From an uncultured Flavobacteriales bacterium (GTDB taxonomy: Bacteria; Bacteroidota; Bacteroidia; Flavobacteriales_D; Crocinitomicaceae): a stretch of 64,000 nucleotides of DNA. Under the pieces are notes generated by a model. The model was not told the DNA's origin, searched no databases, and worked only from the letters and a program-made list of their open reading frames with translations. This document shows, one piece after another, positions 53,016 to 62,522 of the stretch; the stretch's first letter is position 1; every line of letters begins with the position of its first letter. Both the position numbers and the translations under genes were made by a program. Where the stretch lies: positions 16,016 through 80,015 of the forward strand of contig CAJWRM010000009.1 of NCBI GenBank assembly GCA_913046365.1, read 5' to 3'.

Positions 53016-54312
53016 TTTAATCTATGACAGAATGTTGAAAGGAGAGTCCAAGCTTGCTGTAATTGGCTTGGGTTATGTAGGTTTACCTATAGCATTGGAT
53101 TTTGCGCGAAAAATTAAGGTAGTAGGTTTTGATATTAACCAGGCCCGTGTTGATATGATGAAAAATAATATCGATCCGAGTAACGAATTGGAGGCTAAGG
53201 ATTTTGAAGGTTGTGACATATTGTTCTCAGCCGATATCAATGACCTGAAAGATGTAGAATTTTATATTGTGGCTGTTCCAACGCCCATTGATGACGCGAA
53301 TTTACCAGACTTGACTCCACTATTGGGTGCAAGTAAAACAGTTGCGCAGGTTTTGAAAAAAGGAGATTATGTTGTTTATGAGTCAACAGTTTATCCAGGG
53401 TGTACTGAGGAAGATTGCATACCAGTGCTTGAAAAAGGATCTGGATTGAAATTTCAAGATGATTTCAAGGTAGGTTACTCTCCTGAACGTATAAATCCAG
53501 GAGATAAAGTGCATACATTACAAAATGTAGTTAAAGTTTCCTCCGGATGTTGTGCTGAGTCCTCAGAGGAGATTGCAAAAACTTATGAACTAGTGGTTGG
53601 AGCAGGTGTTCATAGAGCACCAAGTATCAAAGTTGCAGAAGCTGCTAAAATTATAGAAAATACGCAAAGAGATGTGAATATTGCGCTAATCAATGAACTT
53701 TCTATCATTTTTAATAAGCTCAATATAAATACATTTGATGTTTTGGAGGCAGCTGGTACGAAGTGGAATTTCCTGAAGTTTTCTCCAGGTCTAGTCGGTG
53801 GACATTGTATTGGTGTTGATCCTTATTATTTGACACATAAGGCTCAGCAATCAGGGTATCATGCTAAAGTAATTACAAGCGGTCGTTCTGTAAATGATTC
53901 AATGGGTTTTTATATTGCAAAGCAAACCGTCAAGAAAATATTAGCACAAGGCAAGCATATTCAGGATGCAAAAGTATTGGTTATGGGAGCAACTTTTAAG
54001 GAGGACGTTTCAGACATTCGAAATTCTAAAATAATAGATATTGTGAATGAGCTGAAATCCTTTCAAGTAAAAGTAGATTTGGTTGATCCTCATGCCAGTT
54101 CAGATGAAATGGAGCATGAATATGGAATTCCACTTGCTTCCTCTATCGACCAAGATTACGATGCCGTTATTGTAGCTGTTAATCATGCAGAATATCTAAA
54201 ATTAGACGAGTCTTACTTTCAGTCAGTATTGAAAGATAAGAATGGTGTATTTGTGGATGTAAAAGGAATCTACAAAGATCAGATGAATGAGCTAGAATAT
54301 TGGAGTTTATAA
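53008..54312 (+). CDS. wbpA: Nucleotide-sugar 6-dehydrogenase, UDP-GlcNAc/UDP-GalNAc type (WbpA/WbpO/TviB-like)
   Basis: 434 residues. Same superfamily as Ugd but of the N-acetylhexosamine type: VIGLGYVGLPIAL, then AVPTPID, the STVYPGCTEEDC segment and the GYSPERINPGDKVHTL signature, catalytic cysteine C267 in GGHCIGVDPYYL, and C-terminal GATFKEDVSDIRNSK. Given the WbpB, WbpE and WbpD homologues in the same operon, oxidation of UDP-GlcNAc to UDP-GlcNAcA is the best assignment; UDP-GalNAc is an alternative, and the symbol is assigned by context. Confidence 0.85.
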   Translation: MSDLIYDRMLKGESKLAVIGLGYVGLPIALDFARKIKVVGFDINQARVDMMKNNIDPSNELEAKDFEGCDILFSADINDLKDVEFYIVAVPTPIDDANLPDLTPLLGASKTVAQVLKKGDYVVYESTVYPGCTEEDCIPVLEKGSGLKFQDDFKVGYSPERINPGDKVHTLQNVVKVSSGCCAESSEEIAKTYELVVGAGVHRAPSIKVAEAAKIIENTQRDVNIALINELSIIFNKLNINTFDVLEAAGTKWNFLKFSPGLVGGHCIGVDPYYLTHKAQQSGYHAKVITSGRSVNDSMGFYIAKQTVKKILAQGKHIQDAKVLVMGATFKEDVSDIRNSKIIDIVNELKSFQVKVDLVDPHASSDEMEHEYGIPLASSIDQDYDAVIVAVNHAEYLKLDESYFQSVLKDKNGVFVDVKGIYKDQMNELEYWSL

Positions 54313-54313
54313 A

Positions 54314-55369
54314 ATGAATGTCCGAAATATACTCGTTACAGGTGGCGCTGGGTTTATTGGCTCTCATGTTGTTCGCCGTTTCGTCAATAATTACCCTAAC
54401 GATAAGATAATAAACGGTGATGCATTGACCTATGCGGGGAATTTAGAGAACTTAAGAGATGTTGAAGGGTTCGCTAATTATTTTTTTGAGCGACTCAATA
54501 TTACGGATAGCGAGGCGGTTCGAAATGTTTTTCAGAAACATAATATCACCCATGTCATTCACTTGGCAGCAGAATCTCACGTTGATCGTTCAATTGAAGG
54601 CCCCATGGAATTTGTGATGTCTAATGTTGTCGGAACAGTTAATTTATTGAATGCTGCAAAAGAATTTTGGACCTCGGGCGAGCATGTATTTCACCATGTT
54701 TCAACGGATGAAGTTTATGGTTCTTTAGGCGATGAAGGACTATTTACTGAAGAAACATCTTATGACCCTAGGAGCCCATATTCAGCTTCAAAAGCATCCT
54801 CAGATCACTTTGTAAGGGCCTACTACCACACCTATGGCTTACCTATAAAAATCTCGAATTGTTCTAACAATTATGGAAGCCATCATTTTCCTGAAAAGCT
54901 AATTCCTTTAATGATTCATAATATCCTCAATAAGAAAGCACTGCCTGTATACGGCAAAGGTGATAATATAAGGGATTGGTTGTGGGTAGAAGACCACGCA
55001 AGTGCAATTGATACCATATTCACGAATGGCAGCGTTGGTGAAGCCTATAATGTAGGAGGATTAAATGAATGGACAAATATTGAGCTCGTTCGTTTTTTAT
55101 GTCGATTGATGGACGAAAAATTGGAAAGAAGCGAAGGCGAATCTGAAAAATTGATCACCTATGTAGCAGACAGAGCAGGACATGATAAACGTTATGCAAT
55201 TGATGCGACGAAATTAGAGAAAGAATTGGGATGGAAACCTTCTATTACTTTTGAGGAAGGACTTTCTAAAACTGTTGATTGGTATCTTGAAAACTCAGAT
55301 TGGGTAGAACAAGTTACGAGCGGCTCTTATAAGGATTATTACAATCAAATGTATGGAGACCGTAAATAA
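54314..55369 (+). CDS. rfbB: dTDP-glucose 4,6-dehydratase
   Basis: 351 residues. Converts dTDP-glucose to dTDP-4-keto-6-deoxyglucose, the branch point for rhamnose and other deoxysugars. Rossmann motif ILVTGGAGFIGSHVV, HLAAESHVDRSIEGP, the STDEVYGSLGDEG segment with the acid/base residues of the dehydratase, the catalytic YSASK, and NCSNNYGSHHFPEKLIPLMI are all characteristic. The other dTDP-sugar genes (rfbA, rfbC, rfbD) are not in the window, so the final sugar is unknown. Confidence 0.95.
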   Translation: MNVRNILVTGGAGFIGSHVVRRFVNNYPNDKIINGDALTYAGNLENLRDVEGFANYFFERLNITDSEAVRNVFQKHNITHVIHLAAESHVDRSIEGPMEFVMSNVVGTVNLLNAAKEFWTSGEHVFHHVSTDEVYGSLGDEGLFTEETSYDPRSPYSASKASSDHFVRAYYHTYGLPIKISNCSNNYGSHHFPEKLIPLMIHNILNKKALPVYGKGDNIRDWLWVEDHASAIDTIFTNGSVGEAYNVGGLNEWTNIELVRFLCRLMDEKLERSEGESEKLITYVADRAGHDKRYAIDATKLEKELGWKPSITFEEGLSKTVDWYLENSDWVEQVTSGSYKDYYNQMYGDRK

Positions 55370-56112
55370 TGGGCTTATTCACGAACATATTTAAAAAGAC
55401 TGAAAAACTTGAGCCTTTTGATATCAGCTGTATAAAAGTTGATATTCACTCACATCTGATTCCGGGCATTGATGATGGTGCACAAGATATGGATCAGTCC
55501 ATAGCAATGCTGAATAAATTCCAAACCATGGGGTTCAAAAAGGTTGTGACCACTCCTCATGTAATGACCGATTCTTTCCCGAATACTAATGAAATCATTT
55601 TGAATGGTCTTTCCAAGCTTCGTGAAGAAGCGAAGAATAATGGGTTAACCATCGAGATTGAGGCAGCCGCAGAATATTATTTTGATGAAACCCTGATGCC
55701 GAAAATATCGAATAAAGAACTACTGACCTTTGGAGATAATTATGTTTTGGTTGAGTTCGCATTTCATTCGAAACCACAGTTTTTAGACCAGCTGTTTTTT
55801 GAGCTTAAGTCGAACGGTTATCGCCCTGTTATTGCGCATTTTGAACGTTACATGTACTTTTTAGGTAATATAGAAAAAGCGATAGAGTGGCGTAAGAACG
55901 GCATTAATATCCAAATTAATCTGAATTCTCTATCAGGACAATATGGACCCGAAATAAAAAAGCAAGCTGAAAAACTTATTGATGCAGGAGAATTTGATTT
56001 TGTAGGAACAGATTGTCATCGCATAGAGCACTTAATGATATTGGAAGATAACCTTCGGAATCCTTATTTGCATAAGATTGGGAACTACTTGGTGAAAAAC
56101 TTAGTGATTTGA
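55369..56112 (+). CDS. CpsB/YwqE-type tyrosine-protein phosphatase (PHP domain)
   Basis: 247 residues. PHP-fold metal-dependent phosphatase: VDIHSHLIPGIDDGAQDMD at the N-terminus, TTPHVMTDSFPN, AAAEYYFDE, then IAHFERYMYF and VGTDCHRIEH, together giving the metal-binding histidines and aspartates. CpsB/Wzb-type enzymes dephosphorylate the tyrosine kinase that controls capsule chain length. No BY-kinase or Wza/Wzc gene is in the window. The start overlaps the rfbB stop by one base. Confidence 0.88.
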   Translation: MGLFTNIFKKTEKLEPFDISCIKVDIHSHLIPGIDDGAQDMDQSIAMLNKFQTMGFKKVVTTPHVMTDSFPNTNEIILNGLSKLREEAKNNGLTIEIEAAAEYYFDETLMPKISNKELLTFGDNYVLVEFAFHSKPQFLDQLFFELKSNGYRPVIAHFERYMYFLGNIEKAIEWRKNGINIQINLNSLSGQYGPEIKKQAEKLIDAGEFDFVGTDCHRIEHLMILEDNLRNPYLHKIGNYLVKNLVI

Positions 56113-56591
56113 AGCTCTATTTGGTTCGTCATGCCAATGCGTTAGAATCCTCTTTGGGCGACTATGAACGAGCATTGTCTGAAAAAGGCAAAAACCAATG
56201 TATCGAGTTAAAAAACTTTATTGTTTTAAAGGAAATCGATCTTAATAATAAAGTATACTGCTCGGCAGCAAAGAGAACAAAAGGAACACATTCACTTATT
56301 TTTAATAGGTCTAAAAAAGTTTCTTTTCACAAAAGTCTTTACTTAGCAAGTTCAAATGATCTGCTAGCTTTCCTTTGTTCGCTTCAATCTAAAGAGGATA
56401 TATTCTTGATTGGTCATAACAATGGTCTTTCAGATCTTGCCTCTTATTTGACAGGTAAAAGGGTAGGTATGAAAACTGCTGCATGCGTTGAGATTGATTT
56501 CCCTTTTCAGAACTCAAAATTTATATCCAAGGGTACAGGAGAAATTAATTCATACCATCGATGTGATATTGGGGACTTCCATTATTTGTAA
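56109..56591 (+). CDS. SixA-like histidine phosphatase
   Basis: 160 residues from TTG at 56109, which overlaps the preceding TGA (TTGA). No ATG or GTG is available, and the conserved first strand MKLYLVRHANA must begin here. The RHA motif carries the phospho-accepting histidine, DYERALSEKGKNQC and the later FLIGHNNGLSDLASYL supply the rest of the site. SixA removes phosphate from histidine phosphotransfer proteins in E. coli; the substrate here is open. Confidence 0.8.
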   Translation: MKLYLVRHANALESSLGDYERALSEKGKNQCIELKNFIVLKEIDLNNKVYCSAAKRTKGTHSLIFNRSKKVSFHKSLYLASSNDLLAFLCSLQSKEDIFLIGHNNGLSDLASYLTGKRVGMKTAACVEIDFPFQNSKFISKGTGEINSYHRCDIGDFHYL

Positions 56592-56608
56592 ATGAACTTT
56601 GATTACCA

Positions 56609-57208
56609 TTGGAAAAAGAATTAAATAATCGCTTTAAACACCTAAAAACCATAACTCGGGATGGTGAAACTTATTTTTTTATTGAAGCTCCTGGTGGAAA
56701 AGCTTCCAATATTCTTATGACCTCTGGTTTAAGTGAATATGAAATGTCAGTCGAAAATTCACATCAGCCAAAAATCCATAAGGAACTTTATTTTTTACTT
56801 CCTGATTACTGGTCTTTAGATGTGATCGCCCAAAAAAATCATGAGTGGTTGTTTGTTACTTTGCATAAATTAAAACGCTATGTAGTGGAACAAAAAACGT
56901 TCTATGCCGAAGGGCATACAATGCCGGCAAATACTGATTTAGCAGAGCTTTCCAGTCAGCTAAAGCAAACCTATCTAATGTTGTGCAATCCTATTTTTGT
57001 TAAGGATGAACTGTCTCCAATCATATCCGGCTCAAAAGAGGTTTCATTTTTAGGGGTACTTCCAATTTTCAGAAACGAATTTCACCATAAGCAGGCCTAT
57101 GGAACGAACAAGCTACTATCTTTATTCGAAAGCTATCAGGTTACGGAAAGAATAGATGAGTATAGGACCAATTTAGTCAAATCGCGTTGGCGACGAATTT
57201 TTGGATGA
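56609..57208 (+). CDS. Suppressor-of-fused (SUFU) domain protein
   Basis: 199 residues. The segments DGETYFFIEAPGGKASNILMTSGLSEYEM, ELYFLLPDYW and FLGVLPIFRNEFHHK match the bacterial SUFU-like family. In eukaryotes SUFU regulates Hedgehog signalling; in bacteria such proteins are often immunity proteins of toxin systems or of unknown role. No toxin gene is adjacent. The start is TTG at 56609, since an in-frame TGA lies at 56600 and the first ATG falls well inside the conserved region. The stop overlaps the next ATG (ATGA). Confidence 0.75.
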   Translation: MEKELNNRFKHLKTITRDGETYFFIEAPGGKASNILMTSGLSEYEMSVENSHQPKIHKELYFLLPDYWSLDVIAQKNHEWLFVTLHKLKRYVVEQKTFYAEGHTMPANTDLAELSSQLKQTYLMLCNPIFVKDELSPIISGSKEVSFLGVLPIFRNEFHHKQAYGTNKLLSLFESYQVTERIDEYRTNLVKSRWRRIFG

Positions 57209-58125
57209 TGAAAGTATCAAACTTAAAAGCACATCTCGCGTTATTTTTTGTCAATGTTTTGTATGGAGCGGGTCATCTATTGGCAAAAGGAGTCATGCCC
57301 GACTTTCTATGCCCACCGGTTTTCATATTTTTAAGGGTAAGCGGTGCCGTATTATTCTTTTGGACGCTTAGCTTGCTTTTGAGACAGACGAAGATTGCGA
57401 AAGTAGATATCCCTCGCTTTATGTTGTGTGGGTTATTTGGGGTGGCGCTCAATCAAATGTTTTTTTTTCATGGCCTAAATTTATCTTCCTCTATTAATTC
57501 CGGGATCATCATGAGTATGAATCCTATAATGGTGGCTATTCTCTCATTTTTCCTCCTTAAAGAGCTACCCTCATTAATGCGTACGGTTGGCATAATCATC
57601 GGAGCGACAGGGGCAATACTACTAACCTTAACAGGTTCTGTGCAAGCCGGAGAATCCATATTGGGAGATCTGTTTTTATTTATCAATGCCATGTCTTATG
57701 CCTTTTATTTGGTGCTCGTAAAGCCTTTGATGGGCAAGTATGCACCCATTACGGTTATCACATGGGTATTTACCTTTGGATTGGGTTTTGTTTGTATTTA
57801 CCCCCCTACGCTTTCCGGATTATTTCAAACTAATTTTACTGGGTTTCCCAACGAGATCTATTTGAAGATCGCTTACATCATTATCGGAGTTACCTTTTTG
57901 ACCTATCTCCTAACTATTTATGGGCTTAAATATTTAAGTCCAACAGTCTCGAGCTCGTACATCTATTTTCAGCCTGTATTGGTGATTATTTTCGCATTTT
58001 TATTCACTTTCCTCAATTGGTCAGCAGATTATACAGATACAATTACCATTCAGAAAATGGGGTATATGTTGCTGATTTTTACTGGGGTATATTTAACTTC
58101 AAAGGCAACAACTAAAAAGACATGA
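57205..58125 (+). CDS. EamA/DMT-superfamily transporter
   Basis: 306 residues from the ATG at 57205, which overlaps the previous TGA; a TTG at 57187 is possible but less likely. About ten membrane helices arranged as two EamA repeats, the first with SSSINSGIIMSMNPIMVAILSFFLLKE and the second with LSPTVSSSYIYFQPVLVIIFAFLF, both helix pairs typical of drug/metabolite exporters. Substrate unknown. It overlaps the S9 peptidase gene by 4 nt. Confidence 0.88.
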   Translation: MMKVSNLKAHLALFFVNVLYGAGHLLAKGVMPDFLCPPVFIFLRVSGAVLFFWTLSLLLRQTKIAKVDIPRFMLCGLFGVALNQMFFFHGLNLSSSINSGIIMSMNPIMVAILSFFLLKELPSLMRTVGIIIGATGAILLTLTGSVQAGESILGDLFLFINAMSYAFYLVLVKPLMGKYAPITVITWVFTFGLGFVCIYPPTLSGLFQTNFTGFPNEIYLKIAYIIIGVTFLTYLLTIYGLKYLSPTVSSSYIYFQPVLVIIFAFLFTFLNWSADYTDTITIQKMGYMLLIFTGVYLTSKATTKKT

Positions 58126-60893
58126 TTAAAACCATATTTCTGCTCTGTATATTTTGTTCTATGATGAGCAACCTAATGGGACAAAAAAGATCAATAGGTC
58201 CACAGGATTATAAAACTTGGCGATCCATATCTTCACCATTAATGTCTCAAGATGCTTCCTTGGTGGGTTATCAAGCTAAGCCTTTGGAGGGTGATGCTAC
58301 CTTATATCTTTTTCAACGTGCTAAATCAAAGCTCGATTCATTTCAGAGAGGTGAGGGCTTGCGCTTTAATTTAAATAGCGACCTAGCCGTATTCAAAATT
58401 ACACCCGGGTTTGATACATTGCGCACACTAAAGCTGAAAAAGGTAAAAAAGAATAAGTGGCCCAAGGATTCTTTGTGTATTTTGAGTCTGAGAGATGATA
58501 CCCTTGTGAAGGTATCAGGTTTAAAAAAGTATGCGCTTTCAAAGGAAGGAAATACCCTTTGTTATCTCACCAACTCAACGATTAAAGCAAAAGGATGGAG
58601 GCCATTTTCCAAGGCTAAGCCATCGCGAAAAGTCAATAAATTGCACGTTTACACGGCCTACCCAAATATATTTTTAGCGCTAGAGGGGGTTACTGATTTT
58701 AGGCTTTCGGACGATGGAAATAGGTTAGCTATTTTAAAAGAATTAACCATAGACAAGAAGAAATCCTACTCCATTCTTGTTTATGACCTCAGGTCTAAAA
58801 ACCCTGTCAGAGAATTTGACCAGGCCGAGAAGTTTAAGCTTGCTAGATGGAGCGAGAGTACTGATAAATTTGCCTTTTATCAAAGCCAAGATACAAGCTT
58901 AGAAAACTACGAGCTCTATATTTATGATTTTAAAACGAATAAATCTACAATCATTGGTGCTGATTTCATTGAGGCACTGAATTTTGGGGATAGCTTGCCT
59001 TCAATTCACCAGAAACCAATTTTTTCGAAAGATGAAAAAAACATGGTTTTTGGCATAGCAAAAAAGCTTTATGAAGCACCAGAAGATTCATTGTTAGTAG
59101 AAGAAAAGTTTAGTGTTGATGTTTGGCATTATTTAGACCCAAAGATTCAGCCCCAACAATTAAAAGGGGTGAAGCGAGAAAAGAAAAAGTCTGATTGGTT
59201 TCTGTATTCATTCAAGGACCAAACACTTCGTAAATTGAACAATGATACGCTCAGTTTGAGCTTCAATGATGAATATGAATCAAACTATCATTTAGCGAGT
59301 TCAAATGAAGCTTATGCGGTTTCCAATCAATGGAGCTATCCATGGGCAAGGGATATTTATAGAATTGATCTAGATACGCAAGAAGAATTGTTGATTGCAA
59401 AGGGTGTACGTTTTGGAGGTCGGCTTTCTCCCAATGGAGCGTATTACACCTTTTATAATCCTGAGCTTTCAGAACATATGGCGATTAGAATAAATGAGCG
59501 CGACACGATATGTTTAACCTGCTCTGTTGACAGTGTCATTTGGAGCCGAGATAAAAATGGTTTGCCTGCCGTGGCTGGGCCAAAAGAGGTCTATGGTTTC
59601 TCTAGGGACATGGGTTATTATTTCCAGTCGGAAAGAGATCTTTGGATGTATGATTTTAACACTGACTCGCTGAGCTGTCTTTCAAAGTTTGAAGGTGCAT
59701 CGAGGAATATAGTATTGTCCCTACGTAAAAAGCAATCCGATAGTATGTTTGTCGATATTGAAAATTCTTATGTGCAAGGGTTTAATAAAACTACGAAAGG
59801 GTTGCATGTCTTCGGTTTTACGACGCACAAGGACCATTACGATTTGATTGAAAACTTGGCTTCGCCTCATCGATTGGTAGGTTTGTCATGGTCCGATGAT
59901 GGAGAAAGTGTGCTCCTCAGAAGAAGTAAGGTTGACCAATATCCTGATCTATATTTAGGGGACGCAAAAATGAATGGTCTCAATCGGATTTCTGACATCA
60001 ACCCCCAACAAGTAGACCTCAAATGGTCAAGTGTAGACCTTGTATCCTGGATGAGCTATGATTCAGTTCAATTAGAGGGGCTTGTTTATCTACCAGATTC
60101 CTATGACACAGCTAGAGCGTATCCTATGCTTGTGTATTATTATGAGCTCAATTCGGATAACTTATATCGTTATCGTTCCCCAAGACCTTCGGCAAGTATC
60201 ATTAACCCTGTGGAGTGTGCCTCTAACGATTATATCGTCTTTGTGCCAGACATCCGATATCGTGAAGGATATCCTGCAAGGTCTGCATATGATGCCGTGA
60301 TGAGTGGAACTGACTTTATGGTCAAAAATTACGCAGTAGATTCCCTAAAAATGGGCCTACAAGGTCAGAGCTGGGGTGGATATCAAACGGCACAGCTGAT
60401 TACAATGACGGAGCGCTATGCTGCGGCTATGGCCGGTGCACCGGTAAGCAATATGTTTTCTGCATATGGAGGCATCCGATGGGGTTCAGGCTTAAATCGT
60501 CAATTTCAATATGAGGCCACGCAAAGTAGAATAGGCAAGACCATTTGGGATGCACCTGAGCTCTATTATGAGAATTCACCGATCTTTCATTTACCCAAAG
60601 TGACGACCCCTTTGTTAATTATGCATAATGATGATGATGGCGCAGTGCCATGGTATCAAGGTATTGAAATGTACAACGGAATGCGGCGGCTTGGTAAGCC
60701 ATGTTGGATGCTGGTTTACAACAAAGATGGGCACAACCTGAAAAAGCTACCCAATAAGTATGATTTAAGTAAGCGAATGGGACAATTTTTTGACCATTAC
60801 CTCAAGTCTGCACCAATGCCGATATGGATGAGCCAAGGTATTCCCGCCATCGATAAAGGAGAAAAGAATGGCTATGGCTATGAGGACGAATAA
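58122..60893 (+). CDS. Secreted S9-family peptidase (prolyl oligopeptidase-like)
   Basis: 923 residues. Signal peptide to about residue 20 (SNLMGQ). A long N-terminal beta-propeller-like region (repeated LSDDGNRLAIL-type strands) is followed by an alpha/beta hydrolase domain in the last ~260 residues, with nucleophile GQSWGGYQ, acid HNDDDGAVPW and histidine KDGHNLKKL. S9 enzymes of this type are dipeptidyl or acylaminoacyl peptidases that trim short peptides in the periplasm. No T9SS domain. At the 3' end the gene overlaps the VanZ-like gene by 26 nt. Confidence 0.9.
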   Translation: MIKTIFLLCIFCSMMSNLMGQKRSIGPQDYKTWRSISSPLMSQDASLVGYQAKPLEGDATLYLFQRAKSKLDSFQRGEGLRFNLNSDLAVFKITPGFDTLRTLKLKKVKKNKWPKDSLCILSLRDDTLVKVSGLKKYALSKEGNTLCYLTNSTIKAKGWRPFSKAKPSRKVNKLHVYTAYPNIFLALEGVTDFRLSDDGNRLAILKELTIDKKKSYSILVYDLRSKNPVREFDQAEKFKLARWSESTDKFAFYQSQDTSLENYELYIYDFKTNKSTIIGADFIEALNFGDSLPSIHQKPIFSKDEKNMVFGIAKKLYEAPEDSLLVEEKFSVDVWHYLDPKIQPQQLKGVKREKKKSDWFLYSFKDQTLRKLNNDTLSLSFNDEYESNYHLASSNEAYAVSNQWSYPWARDIYRIDLDTQEELLIAKGVRFGGRLSPNGAYYTFYNPELSEHMAIRINERDTICLTCSVDSVIWSRDKNGLPAVAGPKEVYGFSRDMGYYFQSERDLWMYDFNTDSLSCLSKFEGASRNIVLSLRKKQSDSMFVDIENSYVQGFNKTTKGLHVFGFTTHKDHYDLIENLASPHRLVGLSWSDDGESVLLRRSKVDQYPDLYLGDAKMNGLNRISDINPQQVDLKWSSVDLVSWMSYDSVQLEGLVYLPDSYDTARAYPMLVYYYELNSDNLYRYRSPRPSASIINPVECASNDYIVFVPDIRYREGYPARSAYDAVMSGTDFMVKNYAVDSLKMGLQGQSWGGYQTAQLITMTERYAAAMAGAPVSNMFSAYGGIRWGSGLNRQFQYEATQSRIGKTIWDAPELYYENSPIFHLPKVTTPLLIMHNDDDGAVPWYQGIEMYNGMRRLGKPCWMLVYNKDGHNLKKLPNKYDLSKRMGQFFDHYLKSAPMPIWMSQGIPAIDKGEKNGYGYEDE

Positions 60894-61224
60894 GCTATTT
60901 ATTCTATCTTTTTCCTCCGTATTCCTAGGGATAGGGATACTGAGTTTACTCCCACCGAGTTCAGGAATTGAGCTAGGCGAACATGACAAATGGAATCACT
61001 TTATCGCCTATCTGATTCTTGCCTTGAATTGGTGCCTCATCAAGAATAAGCATACCTTCTTTTTATTGGGCCTTTTGCTTTGTGGTTGTTACGGTTTATC
61101 TCTAGAATACCTCCAAGGTTTTGTGCCCGGTAGAGTTCCTTCTTGGTTGGACGCTTTAGCCAATACAGGAGGCGTTGTAACAGGGTTTTTAATCTACAGC
61201 ATCACGAAGACGAAACGAGGCTAG
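60868..61224 (+). CDS. VanZ-family small membrane protein
   Basis: 118 residues with about four membrane segments. The WNHFIAYLILALNW helix, the SLEYLQGFVPGRVPSWLDALANTGGVVTG segment and the length are typical of the VanZ-like family, of which one member gives low-level teicoplanin resistance; most have unknown roles. The first ATG at 60868 is preferred because AAGGAG lies 6 nt before it, although that sequence also encodes part of the upstream protein; ATGs at 60874 and 60880 are alternatives. Confidence 0.8.
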   Translation: MAMAMRTNKLFILSFSSVFLGIGILSLLPPSSGIELGEHDKWNHFIAYLILALNWCLIKNKHTFFLLGLLLCGCYGLSLEYLQGFVPGRVPSWLDALANTGGVVTGFLIYSITKTKRG

Positions 61225-61239
61225 TCATTGGTTGCATTG

Positions 61240-61257
61240 TCGTATTCTAAAATACGA
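61240..61257. terminator. Small hairpin between convergent genes
   Basis: TCGTATT, loop CTAA, AATACGA in the 38-nt gap between the VanZ-like and FAD oxidoreductase genes; A/T-rich but no clean T run. Confidence 0.35.
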
Positions 61258-61262
61258 ATCAT

Positions 61263-62498
61263 TTATTTAATAAGATTTCTTTTTTCTAGCAGTGACTTCG
61301 CAGCGATACGCCCAGACTCCATGGCGGCATTTAATGAACCATTCATTAAAGCGTCTCCTGCGAGAAATATATTATCCATCACTTGATTCTCCCCAGGTTG
61401 AAGCGTCATTTTGAGGTTTTGAATATCAGGTAGCGCCTGTTTGATTCTGTAGTGGTGAATGAAGTCTACTTTCAGTGCTCCTGTATATTTCTTAACCTCT
61501 GCGATAATATTTTCAATGATTTCCGCATCCGTCTTATTCATATGCTCGAGGGCGGTTACGGATAAGATCGTATTTCCTGTTTTGGCATCCGTGTAGGCAT
61601 ATAGGTTATTGGCATAATTTCCGCTATCTGCAATCAGTGCAATCGTATTGGCAGGAATATTTGTTTGGTCCACTTCAAAATATAAACACATGCAAGCTTT
61701 CCATTTCATATCTGCGCCCTTATGGGAATGAATTATGGAAGTTGAGTTGGTGGCTATGATTACGCCATCATGAGCTAAGTTTTCTCCCGAAACCATCAAA
61801 ATTTTGTCATTCGTGATATCTTTTACTTCAGAGTTAAAAATGAATTCGGTGTGATGTAATTTGTTTTTCAATTGTATACTTATTTCTCCTATGCCCAATT
61901 TTGGTATCGTGGCATATCCCTCACCAAACATTTTGTAGACAAATTCAAACATTCTACTGGATGTTTGGATATTCGATTCCAAAAAGATCCCTGCGAAAAA
62001 TGGCTTGAAGAATCGTTCAATAATTTTAGGTGAGAAACCAAATTCAATCAGATATTGAAGTGTTGTAGTTTCACGTGATTCAAAGATTTCATGTATAGAT
62101 TTGCGCTTTAGTCTATTATTTAATTTCAAGACTTTAAGCTTATCACTAATAGAGCCGATGTCTGAAAATATTGTAGGAAAGAGCATTTTCCAGTTTCTCA
62201 TTGGGTCGCCAATTCGATAGGTTTTATCATTTACATAAATCAAGGCACCTGATTCAAGTTTATGTAACTCAAGTGCGTCCATATCAATATATTTCTTGGC
62301 TAAAGGATAAGCACTTAGCAGAACTTGAAATCCAAGGTCCAGTGCATATCCCTTTTCATGAATGGTCTTAACCCTTCCACCTACCTCATCGGTTTGCTCA
62401 ATAATTTTCGGATGATAACCCTCTTGTTCAAGCTCATATGCCGCGATCAAACCGCTCACCCCAGCACCAATAATATAAATAGTCTCTTTATCTTTCAT
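61263..62498 (-). CDS. FAD-dependent oxidoreductase, amine-oxidase/phytoene-desaturase-like
   Basis: 411 residues. The N-terminal dinucleotide fold is complete (YIIGAGVSGLIAAYELEQEG), followed by the EQTDEVGGRVKTIHEKGYALDLGFQVL segment (GGR motif) of flavin amine oxidases and carotenoid desaturases, and the C-terminal FAD contact FLAGDALMNGSLNAAMESG. The SGALIYVNDK to RFFKPFFAGIFLE region resembles uncharacterised amine-oxidase-like proteins of Bacteroidota. The substrate is unknown. It is followed upstream by the COQ4-like gene with a 24-nt gap. Confidence 0.85.
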   Translation of the reverse strand: MKDKETIYIIGAGVSGLIAAYELEQEGYHPKIIEQTDEVGGRVKTIHEKGYALDLGFQVLLSAYPLAKKYIDMDALELHKLESGALIYVNDKTYRIGDPMRNWKMLFPTIFSDIGSISDKLKVLKLNNRLKRKSIHEIFESRETTTLQYLIEFGFSPKIIERFFKPFFAGIFLESNIQTSSRMFEFVYKMFGEGYATIPKLGIGEISIQLKNKLHHTEFIFNSEVKDITNDKILMVSGENLAHDGVIIATNSTSIIHSHKGADMKWKACMCLYFEVDQTNIPANTIALIADSGNYANNLYAYTDAKTGNTILSVTALEHMNKTDAEIIENIIAEVKKYTGALKVDFIHHYRIKQALPDIQNLKMTLQPGENQVMDNIFLAGDALMNGSLNAAMESGRIAAKSLLEKRNLIK

Positions 62499-62522
62499 TA
62501 CTGACGATTAGGTGAAATGCTT

